From SIG578 sp036311245 (lineage in GTDB: Bacteria; Bacillota; Clostridia; Oscillospirales; Ruminococcaceae), in the NCBI GenBank assembly GCA_036311245.1, contig JAXJQH010000122.1, positions 1 to 52,634 of the forward strand: 52,634 nt of DNA, written 5' to 3'. The position numbers and the translations under genes are program-made. The notes under the pieces are model-generated. The model did no database searches. It was not told the origin of the DNA and saw only the letters and a list, made by a program, of their open reading frames with translations. This document shows, one piece after another, positions 16,068-24,992 of this stretch (the stretch's first letter is position 1; the number at the start of each line of letters is the position of its first letter).

Positions 16068-17026
16068 TATCTTTTTCCTCCCTTGCCCGAAGTCTTATTA
16101 ACAAGTCCTATAAATATTTCTTCCAAGGTTGCCTCTTGCGCTCTTATCGTAAGAAGACTCCAGCCGCGCTCTAAAACGCGCTTTGCAATTTCATTTCGCA
16201 GGTCAACCCCGTCCTCCGTGCGAACAATAAAGTCAAACGAGCCCTTTTCCTTGCAACCCGAGGTTTCGACCTTTTCTGCACCGGGGATTTTGCTGAGCAT
16301 ACGGTATGCAGCCGCCTCATCAGAGGTGCCGATACGCACACTGAGGTTTTTAAGAGAGCCGAACTGGTTAGTGAGCTCCTGAGCCGAGCTGTCGGCAACA
16401 ATTTTTCCGTTGTTAATAATGATAATTCTATCGCAGACCGCCTGAACCTCAGAAAGAATGTGGGATGAGAGGATAACGGTGTGACTCTCGCCCAGACGCT
16501 TTATAAGTGTACGGATTTCAATTATCTGCTTGGGGTCAAGGCCTACGGTAGGCTCGTCAAGAATAAGTACAGGCGGGTTACCGATAAGAGCCTGAGCGAT
16601 ACCGACTCTCTGCTTGTATCCCTTTGAAAGGTTGCTGATAACGCGGTTTGCGACATTATCAATGCGAACCAGACGGCATATTGACTCAATATGCTCATTT
16701 CTCGGCAATTTTACCTTTTTAAGGTCATATATAAAATTGAGATATTCCGTAACCGTCATCTGATGATAGAGCGGCGGCTGCTCGGGCAGGTATCCTATCT
16801 GCTTTTTAACCTCAAAGGGTTCTTCAAGAATATCCTTGCCTCCGATTTTAGCCTCTCCCTCACTTGCGGAAAGATATCCCGTGAGAATATTCATAGTGGT
16901 AGTCTTTCCCGCTCCGTTAGGTCCAAGAAAGCCAACTATTTCTCCCTCTTTTATTTCAAAGGAAATATCGTCTACCGCCTTGCTGTGGCCATACCTTTTG
17001 GTAAGGTTCTTAACCTCGATGGTCAT
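16067..17026 (-). CDS. ABC transporter ATP-binding protein (GldA-like)
   Basis: 319 residues. Walker A GPNGAGKTT, Q-loop GYLPEQPPLY, signature NLSKGYKQR, Walker B VLILDEPTVGLDP and the H-loop SSHIL are all intact. About 90 C-terminal residues beyond the nucleotide-binding domain match the regulatory tail of ABC-2 ATPases. GGAGGAAAAGACA precedes the ATG. It is the first gene of the exporter operon. Confidence 0.93.
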   Translation of the reverse strand: MTIEVKNLTKRYGHSKAVDDISFEIKEGEIVGFLGPNGAGKTTTMNILTGYLSASEGEAKIGGKDILEEPFEVKKQIGYLPEQPPLYHQMTVTEYLNFIYDLKKVKLPRNEHIESICRLVRIDNVANRVISNLSKGYKQRVGIAQALIGNPPVLILDEPTVGLDPKQIIEIRTLIKRLGESHTVILSSHILSEVQAVCDRIIIINNGKIVADSSAQELTNQFGSLKNLSVRIGTSDEAAAYRMLSKIPGAEKVETSGCKEKGSFDFIVRTEDGVDLRNEIAKRVLERGWSLLTIRAQEATLEEIFIGLVNKTSGKGGKR

Positions 17027-17112
17027 TGTCTTTTCCTCCTATGTATGCGGCGGCTTCCGCCGCGCTTGTGTATAAGCTTAATAGTCTGCATACAGCAATT
17101 ATAATTCATTTC

Positions 17113-17142
17113 ATTATACCTTCAAATACCACTGCTTGTCAA
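17113..17142 (-). promoter_or_regulatory. Promoter of the GldA-like exporter operon
   Basis: Minus strand: TTGACA (17137-17142), 18 bp, TATAAT (17113-17118). A GC-rich hairpin GCGGCGGCTTCCGCCGC (near 17047-17063) lies in the leader just before the ribosome site. Confidence 0.75.
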
Positions 17143-17169
17143 ACAATTTTGCTTTTTTTAATATTTTGT

Positions 17170-17197
17170 TTGCAATTTAAGTAAAATGTGGTAAAAT
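17170..17197 (+). promoter_or_regulatory. Promoter of the DUF1015 gene
   Basis: Plus strand: TTGCAA (17170-17175), 16 bp, TAAAAT (17192-17197), 36 nt before the ATG. Confidence 0.6.
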
Positions 17198-17232
17198 AAA
17201 TTATTATTTCATCTTTGAAAGGAAAGATTTTA

Positions 17233-18519
17233 ATGGCATTAATAAAACCCTTTAAAGCAATGCGCTTTAGCCAGAGCGCGGGAGACATAGCATCTCTTGT
17301 CTGCCCGCCCTATGATATAGTAAGTGACGCTCAGCGCGCCGCCCTGCTTTCTAAAAACGAGCACAACCTTATTAGGCTTGAGCTCCCTCGCGGAGATGAG
17401 CCTTACAAGGAGGCTGCAAAGGTAACCCGCGAGTGGCTCGATGACGGAGTTCTCTGTTGCGACGAGCAGGACGGAATTTACGTATATGAGGAAAAATTCA
17501 CTGTAAAGGGCAAGGCTTATTCCTTTAAAGGCTTTGTTTCGCTTGTTAGGCTACACGAATTTTCTGAAGGAATTGTTCTCCCGCACGAATACACCCTTTC
17601 CAAAGCAAAGCAGGACAGATTTAATTTAATGACCGAGACCGGCTGCAGCTTCAGCCAGATTTATTCTATGTATATGGACCCCGAGGGAACTGTCGGAGGT
17701 AAAATCGCTGCTCTCTCAGATAGAGAGGCAGACATTTCGTTTACCGACGGTGACGGAGTTACCCACAGTCTTTGGTGCGTTTACGACAAGGCGGATATCG
17801 AGTTTATTCAGAATGAAATGAAAGACCGCAAGGTTTATATAGCAGACGGACACCACCGCTATGAAACCGCCCTCAACTTCGCCCGCGCAAACTCCAAGGC
17901 TTTAGGCGATGACAGCGAGCGTACCAACTACTGCATGATGATTTTAGTCGATATGGAAAATGACGGGCTTGTGGTATTCCCCACCCACCGCATTATCCAT
18001 TCGCTTGAAAATTTTGATGCGGAAGAGATGCTCGGCCGCTGCAAGGATTATTTTGAGATTTGCGAAAACCTTGACTTGAGTGATATTCAGCCCCGCCTCG
18101 ACAGCGCCGCAGAAAAGGGAGAAAAAGCCTTTGCATTTTACAGCACAAACGGCACATTTACTCTGCTCACCCTCAAGGACAAATCCATTATGAAGGAGCT
18201 TTTGCCCGATATGAGTGAGGCTTCGCAAAATCTTGATGTTTCTGTTCTCCACAACCTTGTGCTTGAGCGCCTTTTCGGCATTGACAAGGAAAATATGGCA
18301 AATCAGAAAAATCTCTCCTACACCCGCGACATTGACGAGGCTATCGCCGCCGTCAACGAGGGGCGCGCAAACTGCGCATTCCTTATAAACCCCACCCTTG
18401 TTACCGAAATCCGCGATGTTGCCGCCGCAGGAGAGAAAATGCCCCAGAAATCGACATATTTCTATCCCAAAATCATTACTGGACTTGTTATGAACAAATT
18501 CGGCGAGCCAAATGCATAG
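17233..18519 (+). CDS. DUF1015 family protein
   Basis: 428 residues from ATG 17233 (MALIKPFKAMRF), with AAAGGA 8 nt upstream; an upstream TTG would overlap that site. Family landmarks are LVCPPYDIV near the start, LPHEYTLSKAKQDRFNLM, and YIADGHHRYETALNFA in the middle. DUF1015 proteins are widespread and cytoplasmic. They are often linked by genome context to serine/SpoU or phosphoserine metabolism, but no function is proven. Single gene with its own promoter and terminator. Confidence 0.9.
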   Translation: MALIKPFKAMRFSQSAGDIASLVCPPYDIVSDAQRAALLSKNEHNLIRLELPRGDEPYKEAAKVTREWLDDGVLCCDEQDGIYVYEEKFTVKGKAYSFKGFVSLVRLHEFSEGIVLPHEYTLSKAKQDRFNLMTETGCSFSQIYSMYMDPEGTVGGKIAALSDREADISFTDGDGVTHSLWCVYDKADIEFIQNEMKDRKVYIADGHHRYETALNFARANSKALGDDSERTNYCMMILVDMENDGLVVFPTHRIIHSLENFDAEEMLGRCKDYFEICENLDLSDIQPRLDSAAEKGEKAFAFYSTNGTFTLLTLKDKSIMKELLPDMSEASQNLDVSVLHNLVLERLFGIDKENMANQKNLSYTRDIDEAIAAVNEGRANCAFLINPTLVTEIRDVAAAGEKMPQKSTYFYPKIITGLVMNKFGEPNA

Positions 18520-18547
18520 AATAAAGACCTTGCGCCAAATCATATAT

Positions 18548-18577
18548 AAAAACGCCCTCTTCAAAGAGGGCGTTTTT
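18548..18577. terminator. Bidirectional terminator between DUF1015 and mgtC
   Basis: A 14-bp stem, AAAAACGCCCTCTT / AAGAGGGCGTTTTT, with a 2-nt loop, between two convergent genes. Confidence 0.88.
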
Positions 18578-18621
18578 ATTACCAGATTATTGCAAGCTTT
18601 TGCAGCGAACAAGTGCTTTAC

Positions 18622-19350
18622 TTAGATAACGGGAGTGTTTTCGAGGGAGATTATGTTGTCACTCTCATCGGCAAAAGCGACAAGGTCATCGACATTTTCC
18701 TTTTTGGAAAATGTCATAGTTATCTGCAGGGCGGTTTTGCCGTTTTCTTTTTTGGTTATTCCCTCATAGGAAACCTTTGCATTTCTCTCTGCCATTAAAG
18801 CCTCAAATTCACGGCGGAACTGCGCTGAGTCCTTAACTGTTACGATAACTGCGACAGTTCTGATTGAATCCTTGCCGATAGTAATACGGTGCATTACAAG
18901 CTGCGAAACAATAATGAGCGCCGTTACAAAAATACCCTCAAAATACATTCCCGCGCCTATCGCAATTCCTATGCCCGAGGTTGCCCAGATGCCTGCGGCT
19001 GTTGTAAGTCCTCTGACGGATGAACCGAGCTTAAAGATAACTCCCGCTCCGAGAAAGCTGATTCCAGTTATGACCTGCGAGGCTATTCGCGAGGCATCTG
19101 CGCCGCTTGTTCCCGCGAAATATCCGCCTGTAGCGGTTTGCAAATCGGCAAAGCCATACTTGGAAACTATCATCATAAGGGTTGAGGCAGCGGCAACAAG
19201 AATATGTGTTCTGATTCCCGCCTCTTTAAACCTTCGGGTGCGCTCAAAGCCAATTAGTGCTCCACACAAGCTGGCTACAACTATTCTTAGAAAAAATTCA
19301 AGCTCTTGCGTTATTGTAACCTTGGATAAAAACAGGTCGAAAAAGGTCAC
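18622..19350 (-). CDS. MgtC/SapB family membrane protein
   Basis: 242 residues. Four to five N-terminal membrane helices carry the MgtC signatures CGALIGFERTRR, IRTHILVAAASTLMM and ISFLGAGVIF...GLTTAAGIWA. A cytoplasmic ACT-like C-terminal domain follows (VAVIVTVKDSAQFRREFEAL). In pathogens MgtC inhibits the F-ATP synthase and helps growth at low Mg2+; here it may have a similar membrane-energetics role. It uses a GTG start (19348-19350) with AAGGAGTGG upstream. A structured leader and a strong promoter precede it, suggesting regulated expression. Confidence 0.9.
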   Translation of the reverse strand: MTFFDLFLSKVTITQELEFFLRIVVASLCGALIGFERTRRFKEAGIRTHILVAAASTLMMIVSKYGFADLQTATGGYFAGTSGADASRIASQVITGISFLGAGVIFKLGSSVRGLTTAAGIWATSGIGIAIGAGMYFEGIFVTALIIVSQLVMHRITIGKDSIRTVAVIVTVKDSAQFRREFEALMAERNAKVSYEGITKKENGKTALQITMTFSKKENVDDLVAFADESDNIISLENTPVI

Positions 19351-19377
19351 AAAAAACCACTCCTTTTATTCTTTTAT

Positions 19378-19434
19378 AAAGAAAAAGTCGCCCGCTTTTA
19401 TTTTTGCGGGTGGCATACCGTTGACTTTTTCTTT
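19378..19434 (-). ncRNA. Structured 5' leader of mgtC, candidate cis-regulatory RNA
   Basis: On the minus strand a 12-bp perfect outer stem (AAAGAAAAAGTC / GACTTTTTCTTT) encloses an inner CCCGC / GCGGG hairpin. Twelve unpaired nt, AACGGTATGCCA, lie on the 5' side only. It begins about 10 nt after the predicted transcription start and ends 18 nt before the ribosome site. It is much shorter than an M-box, and I do not recognise a known riboswitch. It could also act as a terminator on the plus strand. Confidence 0.5.
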
Positions 19435-19451
19435 TTATCATTTTACAAGAC

Positions 19452-19480
19452 ATTATAATAAGTATTACTCATAATATCAA
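19452..19480 (-). promoter_or_regulatory. Promoter of mgtC
   Basis: Minus strand: TTGATA (19475-19480), exactly 17 bp, TATAAT (19452-19457). It gives a leader of about 95 nt. The 100 nt further upstream hold nothing I can name. Confidence 0.8.
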
Positions 19481-19592
19481 ATTATTAGTATGACGCACAA
19501 TAAATATAGTTTACAGCAGTAATTTCAAAAAATTCGAGCTACTGCGAAATATTATTTCAACATATGAAGATTCTGTTCGTAACTATGCATAA

Positions 19593-19627
19593 AAGAGGAC
19601 AGTCGGAAGCTTTCCGACTGTCCTCTT
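19593..19627. terminator. Terminator after the foldase gene
   Basis: A 16-bp perfect stem, AAGAGGACAGTCGGAA / TTCCGACTGTCCTCTT, 4 nt downstream of the foldase stop, with T-runs on both sides. Confidence 0.9.
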
Positions 19628-19631
19628 ATTT

Positions 19632-21188
19632 TTAGTTGGTTGTGCTTGCAGCTGAATTTTTTATCTTAATTGTAGGAATATCTTTGAGTATACCCTCATT
19701 GAGCTCAACAGTGTAGGTTTCCTCGAGCTTTTTGTAAATCGCCTCATATGCAGAGTCTTTAAGCACCTGAATAACGGTGTTTTTCCAGACGGGGTTACCC
19801 TCACTGACAAAATACATTATATGATAACCGTAATCGGTTTTAACTATGCCTGTGTCGCCCGCTTTTCTCGCCTCGTCAAAGGACCAGTTTTCAAAGGGCT
19901 CTACCATTGTTCCCTTTGTAAAATTCTCGTAGAGTCCCCCTGTTGAAGCAGAACCGGAGTCCTCGGTATATTTCTCGGCGAGCTTTCCAAAGCTTTCGGC
20001 AGTTTTGTCGCCCTTGTTGTATTCATCAAGGACCTCCTGCGCCTTTGCCTTTGCCTCTTCGTCACTCTCATAGGAGTCCGAAGAAATCAGAATGTGACGG
20101 ACACTTCGGGTCTCACTCTCGTCACGGTAAGGCTTCTTTGTTAGCATATAGACAGCGCGGCTGTTACCGCTGGGATAAATATAAGTGGAATTAACCTTTG
20201 CTTCGGCATCATATGCCCAAACCGAAACATCAAATTCCTCATCATAGGTGTTGCCGACAATGGAGGAGTTTTCAATAGCGTTCTCAATGTTAGTGTCGGT
20301 GACTCCGCGCTCCTTTAGTATCTCCTTAAGGATACTGTCAAAGCTCTCGGGAGAGGTAGCTTTGGAAAGGCGCTCTGCATAATCCTTGACCCTCTGATAC
20401 TCTGCCTTGGTCTCGTCCTCGCTCATATCTTCGGTAACATTTGGGGCAAAGTTATAGTATTTATAGTCAACCATCTGGAAATCGACGCTGTTGCCCTCAA
20501 AATATTCATTTACCTCATCATCGGTGTAGGTAAGGGTATCAATTTTTTCGCTGTAATACTTAGTTGCAAGAGTTGAGATTTTAAGTCCTTTGCGGATATC
20601 CTCTTCATTTACACCCTGTCCGTAAGCAGTGTGAATATATTCTGTTACATCCAAATCGGACTCTTTGGCATACTTTTCTAAATCGGTAATAAAATCGTCA
20701 ATTTGCTTAAGCTCGCTCTCACTGAGCTTCATACCCTCGCTTGTAGCTTTTTCTGCAAGATAAAGAATCTTGGTAAGGTTAGCCTTGGTGCTCTGCGCCA
20801 TATAGTCAAACCAGTTCTGTCCGTCAGAGGACTCCTGCTGGCGCAAATCAACCTCGGGGTCAAGCCCGTAGCTCGAAAGACGGTCTGAATAGTTGTTTAC
20901 AAAGTCGGTATACTGATAATTTAAGAAATAGGTAAAGGTTGTTCCGCTGATTTCAAAGTTGTCAGATTTTATAGCCACCTTATTTCTTAAAAGACTTCCG
21001 TTAGTCTTGGCGGCATTTAAGAAAATTACAGTTCCGATAAAAACTGCACAAAGCAAAACCGATACCGCCGCTACCACAATATTTGTGATAGTTTTCTTCT
21101 TTTTCTGCCGCAAAAGCATTTCCTGCTCCTGCCTTTTAATCTCCTCAACAGCCTGTCTTGCGCTTCTTGCGCGAGATGCCTTTCCCAT
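19632..21188 (-). CDS. PrsA/SurA-like peptidyl-prolyl isomerase, membrane-anchored
   Basis: 518 residues. A basic N-terminus and one signal-anchor helix (TNIVVAAVSVLLCAVFIGTV) are followed by long SurA-N-type helical regions. A parvulin (PpiC) domain lies near residues 365-470 (SVRHILISSDSYESDEEAKA, GSASTGGLYENFTKGTMVEP, DTGIVKTDYGYHIMYF). There is no lipobox Cys, so it is anchored by the helix rather than by lipid as in classical PrsA. It should help fold exported proteins. It lies 81 nt after cysS and may be read through from that operon. Confidence 0.88.
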   Translation of the reverse strand: MGKASRARSARQAVEEIKRQEQEMLLRQKKKKTITNIVVAAVSVLLCAVFIGTVIFLNAAKTNGSLLRNKVAIKSDNFEISGTTFTYFLNYQYTDFVNNYSDRLSSYGLDPEVDLRQQESSDGQNWFDYMAQSTKANLTKILYLAEKATSEGMKLSESELKQIDDFITDLEKYAKESDLDVTEYIHTAYGQGVNEEDIRKGLKISTLATKYYSEKIDTLTYTDDEVNEYFEGNSVDFQMVDYKYYNFAPNVTEDMSEDETKAEYQRVKDYAERLSKATSPESFDSILKEILKERGVTDTNIENAIENSSIVGNTYDEEFDVSVWAYDAEAKVNSTYIYPSGNSRAVYMLTKKPYRDESETRSVRHILISSDSYESDEEAKAKAQEVLDEYNKGDKTAESFGKLAEKYTEDSGSASTGGLYENFTKGTMVEPFENWSFDEARKAGDTGIVKTDYGYHIMYFVSEGNPVWKNTVIQVLKDSAYEAIYKKLEETYTVELNEGILKDIPTIKIKNSAASTTN

Positions 21189-21269
21189 TTATAAAACATC
21201 CTTCCGTTTTTTATTAGGCGCTTTTATTTTACAGGATTTTTCGCTTTTATATGTTACGCATTTGTAAAT

Positions 21270-22664
21270 TTAAGCTCTGTGCCATTTTACGCCTTGAGGG
21301 GTATCCTCTAAGATAATTCCCTGAGCCTTTAGCTCATCGCGAATAGCATCGGCTCTCTGAAAATCGCGGTTCTTTCTTGCCTGCTGGCGCTCTTCAATCA
21401 GCGCCTCTATCTCGCTGTCAAGATTATTGTCTGTCTTTCTCTCATAGAGAAGTCCCAGAACAGAAACGAGCTGTTCGAAAAGCTCGCTTGCGGCGGTGAC
21501 ATACTCTTTGGAAGCCTCTTTGCCGACAACATTTGCGTTTATCTCGCGAACTAAATCAAAGATTGCGGCAAGTCCGTCTGCGGTGTTAAAGTCGTCATCC
21601 ATAGCCTCTCTGAACTGAGCCTCAAATGCTGAGAGCTTTTCTATCTGCGCACTGTCAGCGGCTGCATCGACTGCATGTTGCGCGGCATATGCAAGGTTTT
21701 CGCGGCAGTTATAAAGACGGTCAAGCGACGCCTTTGCCTGCTCAATAATCTCGGTGCTGTAGTTAATGGGGCTTCTGTAATGCGAAGCGACCATTATATA
21801 GCGAATGACCTCGTATCCATATTTCTCTCCGATTTCTCTTGCGGTAAAGAAATTGCCGAGCGACTTGGACATTTTGCGGTTGTCGATATTGATATATCCG
21901 TTGTGCATCCAATAGCGGGAGAAGCAGGCACCGTTTGCGCACTCGCTCTGCGCAATCTCATTTTCGTGGTGTGGGAAGATAAGGTCCTGACCGCCGCAAT
22001 GTAGGTCAATGGTTTCGCCTAAGATACTCTTTGCCATAGCCGAGCACTCAATATGCCAACCGGGTCTGCCCTTGCCCCAAGGGGACTCCCAGAAAGGCTC
22101 GCCCTCTTTGGCGGCTTTCCAGAGCGCAAAATCCATAGGGTCTTCCTTCTGCTCGCTTATGTTTATTCTTGCGCCCGCCTCAAGCTCCTCAAGAGGCATA
22201 TGGGAAAGCTTTCCGTATTCCCTGAATTTTTTGGTGCGGAAATAAACATCTCCGCAGGATTCATATGCGTAGCCCTTTTCGCAGAGCGAGGAGATAAGCG
22301 CAATGATGTTTTCTATATTCTCGGTGGCTCTTGGGTGAACGGTTGCGGGGCGGACATTAAGACCCTCTGCATCCCTTTTATACTCAGCAATATATTTTTC
22401 AGCCAGCGCCGCAACGGTGGTTTCTTCCTCTTTTGCGCGGTTTATGAGCTTGTCGTCAATATCAGTAAAGTTCTGAACAAAGTTTACCTTATAGCCGATA
22501 TACTCAAAATAGCGGCGCAGTGTGTCAAAAACACACAGCGGGCGGGTGTTGCCGATGTGGATGTAGTTATAAACGGTAGGTCCGCAGACATACATATTTA
22601 CCTCGCCCTCGCGAAGGGGGACGAACTCATCTTTAGTTCCTGTAAGGGTGTTTAAAATTTTCAT
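21270..22664 (-). CDS. cysS: Cysteinyl-tRNA synthetase
   Basis: 464 residues, class I synthetase. The Zn-site and HIGH region is CGPTVYNYIHIGNTRP, with the Cys and His zinc ligands continuing through WHIECSAM and FPHHENEIAQSE. The KMSKS motif is NRKMSKSLGN. The helical anticodon domain is present and the length is normal. The ATG overlaps the cysE stop, so the pair is transcribed from the T-box promoter. Confidence 0.98.
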   Translation of the reverse strand: MKILNTLTGTKDEFVPLREGEVNMYVCGPTVYNYIHIGNTRPLCVFDTLRRYFEYIGYKVNFVQNFTDIDDKLINRAKEEETTVAALAEKYIAEYKRDAEGLNVRPATVHPRATENIENIIALISSLCEKGYAYESCGDVYFRTKKFREYGKLSHMPLEELEAGARINISEQKEDPMDFALWKAAKEGEPFWESPWGKGRPGWHIECSAMAKSILGETIDLHCGGQDLIFPHHENEIAQSECANGACFSRYWMHNGYINIDNRKMSKSLGNFFTAREIGEKYGYEVIRYIMVASHYRSPINYSTEIIEQAKASLDRLYNCRENLAYAAQHAVDAAADSAQIEKLSAFEAQFREAMDDDFNTADGLAAIFDLVREINANVVGKEASKEYVTAASELFEQLVSVLGLLYERKTDNNLDSEIEALIEERQQARKNRDFQRADAIRDELKAQGIILEDTPQGVKWHRA

Positions 22665-23326
22665 TGGTTTTTCTCCTTTTCTTTTAGCTCCGAAAGCTCA
22701 TTTTTAAGTGCATCTATCTGCTCGCGCAGGCGGGCAAATTCCTGAGAAACGGGGTCGGGAATGTGAACCTGATCAAGGTCCTGCTTTTGTTTTCCCGCCT
22801 CATCTTTTCTGACAACAGCCTTTGCGGGAACGCCGACAGCAGTTGCGCCGGGGGCGACCTCGCTGAGAACTACCGCGCCCGCGGCAATTTTCGCTCCGTC
22901 ACCTACCGTAAACGGCCCTAAAACCTTGGCTCCGCTGCCGACCATAACATTATTTCCAAGTGTGGGGTGGCGCTTGCCCTTATCCTTTCCCGTTCCGCCG
23001 AGAGTAGCTCCCTGATAAATAGTGCAATCGTCGCCGATGACGGTGGTTTCTCCTATTATAACCCCCATACCGTGGTCGATAAATAGGCCTTTTCCTATTG
23101 TTGCGCCGGGGTGTATCTCAATGCCTGTAAGGTGGCGGGAGCACTGAGAGATAAGGCGCGCCGTGAAAAACATTTTATGTCTGTAAAAAAAGTTTGCCCA
23201 GCGGTGGTAGATTACCGCGTGCAGTCCCGAATATAAAAGCAGCACCTCAAGGCTGTTTCTCGCCGCAGGGTCGCGCTCGCGAATGGCTCTTATATCATAT
23301 CTTAGCCTATCAAACAATTTTTTCAC
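22661..23326 (-). CDS. cysE: Serine O-acetyltransferase (EpsC type)
   Basis: 221 residues. It transfers acetyl from acetyl-CoA to serine, the first step of cysteine synthesis. It has an N-terminal helical part, then a left-handed beta-helix with hexapeptide repeats (GIEIHPGATIGKGLFIDHGM, TVIGDDCTIYQGATLGGTGK, HPTLGNNVMVGSGAKVLGPF). It ends in a Lys/Glu-rich coiled-coil-like tail. It precedes cysS with a 4-nt overlap, and both are under a Cys-specific T-box. Confidence 0.96.
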   Translation of the reverse strand: MKKLFDRLRYDIRAIRERDPAARNSLEVLLLYSGLHAVIYHRWANFFYRHKMFFTARLISQCSRHLTGIEIHPGATIGKGLFIDHGMGVIIGETTVIGDDCTIYQGATLGGTGKDKGKRHPTLGNNVMVGSGAKVLGPFTVGDGAKIAAGAVVLSEVAPGATAVGVPAKAVVRKDEAGKQKQDLDQVHIPDPVSQEFARLREQIDALKNELSELKEKEKNQ

Positions 23327-23340
23327 CTCAAAATAAAAAA

Positions 23341-23609
23341 ATCCCGAAAGCGTGCACTACGCTTCCGGGGCGGCTAATACTGGCCGCGGTTCCACTCGGG
23401 TTTATCACTTTGCAGACACACTTACACATCTGCTACCCCTATAACGGAGGGCTATCCCGCACAGCGCTACACACAGACTAAAGCTTCACGCCGCAGGCTC
23501 ATCGGGGGCACTTCGCAAAGGTTCTTTCTCTGCAGCCCTCGCACCAAACGGGCAGCTCTCTTAAGAGAAATCCGACCTGCTACTCTTCCCAATCATTGCC
23601 TTTTCATTT
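23341..23609 (-). ncRNA. Cysteine T-box riboswitch of cysE-cysS
   Basis: Leader on the minus strand. The stem I base is GCAGG (23576-23580) pairing with CCTGC (23493-23497), with a GA/kink-turn-like flank. AGAGAGC and the distal loop GTTTGGTGCGAGGGC lie in stem I. A TGC (Cys) triplet at 23508-23510 is in the expected specifier position. The T-box sequence GAGTGGAACCGCGG is at 23384-23397. A terminator CCCGGAAGCGT / ACGCTTTCGGG (23343-23369) follows with seven T. Uncharged tRNA-Cys should stabilise the antiterminator. Confidence 0.93.
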
Positions 23610-23615
23610 TTATCT

Positions 23616-23644
23616 ATCTTAACATATCTTTTTGTTTTTTGCAA
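23616..23644 (-). promoter_or_regulatory. Promoter of the cysE-cysS T-box operon
   Basis: Minus strand: TTGCAA (23639-23644), 17 bp, TAAGAT (23616-23621), with a TG extension. Confidence 0.75.
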
Positions 23645-23752
23645 CCTTTAAGGATATATTATGTAAAAAATTTTTATTTTGCTATTTACTTAATTGTAAA
23701 ATTGTAGTAAAATTAACTTGTATGTTATCTATTACAGAAAGGGGCAATGAAA

Positions 23753-24937
23753 ATGCCTGAGAAAATGACTATTTCTGAAGAGAGCCTTCAGCTCCACTAT
23801 GAGAAAAAGGGTAAGATTGAGGTCTGCTCGCGCGTTAGCGCAAAAAACAGTCACGACCTTTCGCTTGCCTACACCCCCGGAGTTGCTACTCCCTGCCTTG
23901 AAATTCAGAAGGATGTAAACAAATCCTATGAGCTTACCCGCAGAAGCAACCTCTGCCTTGTTGTTACCGACGGAACTGCTGTTTTAGGACTTGGCGACAT
24001 CGGTCCTGAGGCTGGTATGCCCGTTATGGAAGGCAAGTGCGTTCTCTTTAAAGAGTTTGGCGGAGTTGACGCATTCCCTCTCTGCATTAAATCCAAGGAT
24101 GTTGACGAGATTGTTAACACCATCTATCTCATTTCAGGCTCTTTCGGCGGAATTAACCTTGAGGATATTGCCGCTCCCCGCTGCTTTGAGATAGAGCGCA
24201 AGCTCAAAGAGAAATGTGACATTCCCATCTTCCACGATGACCAGCACGGTACTGCCGTTGTTGTTCTTGCCGCTCTCTTAAATGCGCTGCGCGTTGTTAA
24301 AAAGAATATCAGTGAAATCAAGCTTGTATTAAACGGCGCAGGAGCTGCAGGCATTTCAATCGCCCGCCTGCTCATTTCATCGGGTGTTAAAAACATTATT
24401 CTCTGCGATAAAATCGGAGCTATTTACGAGGGTGTAGAGGGCGTAAACGAGGCTCAGGCAGAGATGGCAAAAATCTCCAACCCCAACAATGAAAAGGGTT
24501 CGCTTAAAGATGTTATTAAGGATGCTGACGTATTTATCGGCGTTTCCGCCCCCAATCTGGTTTCTGAGGAAATGGTAAAGAGCATGGCTGAAAATCCCAT
24601 CGTCTTTGCTATGGCAAACCCCACCCCCGAAATTATGCCCGATGTTGCTAAGAAGGGCGGCGCGGCAGTTGTGGGAACAGGCCGCAGCGACTATCCTAAC
24701 CAGATAAACAATGTTCTTGTATTCCCCGGCATCTTCCGCGGCGCTTTTGATGTTCGCGCAAGCGATATCAACGAGGAAATGAAGCTTGCCGCCGCTTATG
24801 CTATTTCAGGTCTTATATCTGATGATGACCTAAATAGCGAGTACATTCTGCCCGCGGCTTTTGATGAGCGCGTTGGCCCTGCTGTCGCAAAGGCAGTCTC
24901 GGAAGCCGCCCGCAAATCAGGCGTTGCCCGCATCTAA
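23753..24937 (+). CDS. NAD-type malic enzyme (malate dehydrogenase, decarboxylating)
   Basis: 394 residues. It converts malate to pyruvate and CO2 with NAD(P). Malic N-domain: LAYTPGVATPCLEI, VTDGTAVLGLGDIGPEAGMP and HDDQHGTAVV with its metal-binding acidic pair. The NAD-binding domain has the loop LNGAGAAGISIARLL. This is the short bacterial form of about 400 residues. ATG 23753 is preferred over 23747 because AAAGGGG lies 8 nt before it. Single gene; the upstream -35/-10 boxes are weak. Confidence 0.95.
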   Translation: MPEKMTISEESLQLHYEKKGKIEVCSRVSAKNSHDLSLAYTPGVATPCLEIQKDVNKSYELTRRSNLCLVVTDGTAVLGLGDIGPEAGMPVMEGKCVLFKEFGGVDAFPLCIKSKDVDEIVNTIYLISGSFGGINLEDIAAPRCFEIERKLKEKCDIPIFHDDQHGTAVVVLAALLNALRVVKKNISEIKLVLNGAGAAGISIARLLISSGVKNIILCDKIGAIYEGVEGVNEAQAEMAKISNPNNEKGSLKDVIKDADVFIGVSAPNLVSEEMVKSMAENPIVFAMANPTPEIMPDVAKKGGAAVVGTGRSDYPNQINNVLVFPGIFRGAFDVRASDINEEMKLAAAYAISGLISDDDLNSEYILPAAFDERVGPAVAKAVSEAARKSGVARI

Positions 24938-24953
24938 GCTTTGTTTAAAATTA

Positions 24954-24987
24954 AAACGCCGACAGGTTTCAAAACCTGTCGGCGTTT
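24954..24987. terminator. Bidirectional terminator between malic enzyme and argS
   Basis: A 16-bp perfect stem, AAACGCCGACAGGTTT / AAACCTGTCGGCGTTT, with a 2-nt loop, followed by ATTTTTT. Confidence 0.92.
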
Positions 24988-24992
24988 ATTTT

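Noticed and set aside
19378..19434. M-box or Mn riboswitch
   Set aside because: Far too short, and without the conserved junction sequences of those classes.
23341..23609. Small ORFs inside the cysE leader
   Set aside because: The region is a T-box RNA with all core elements; the frames are coincidental.
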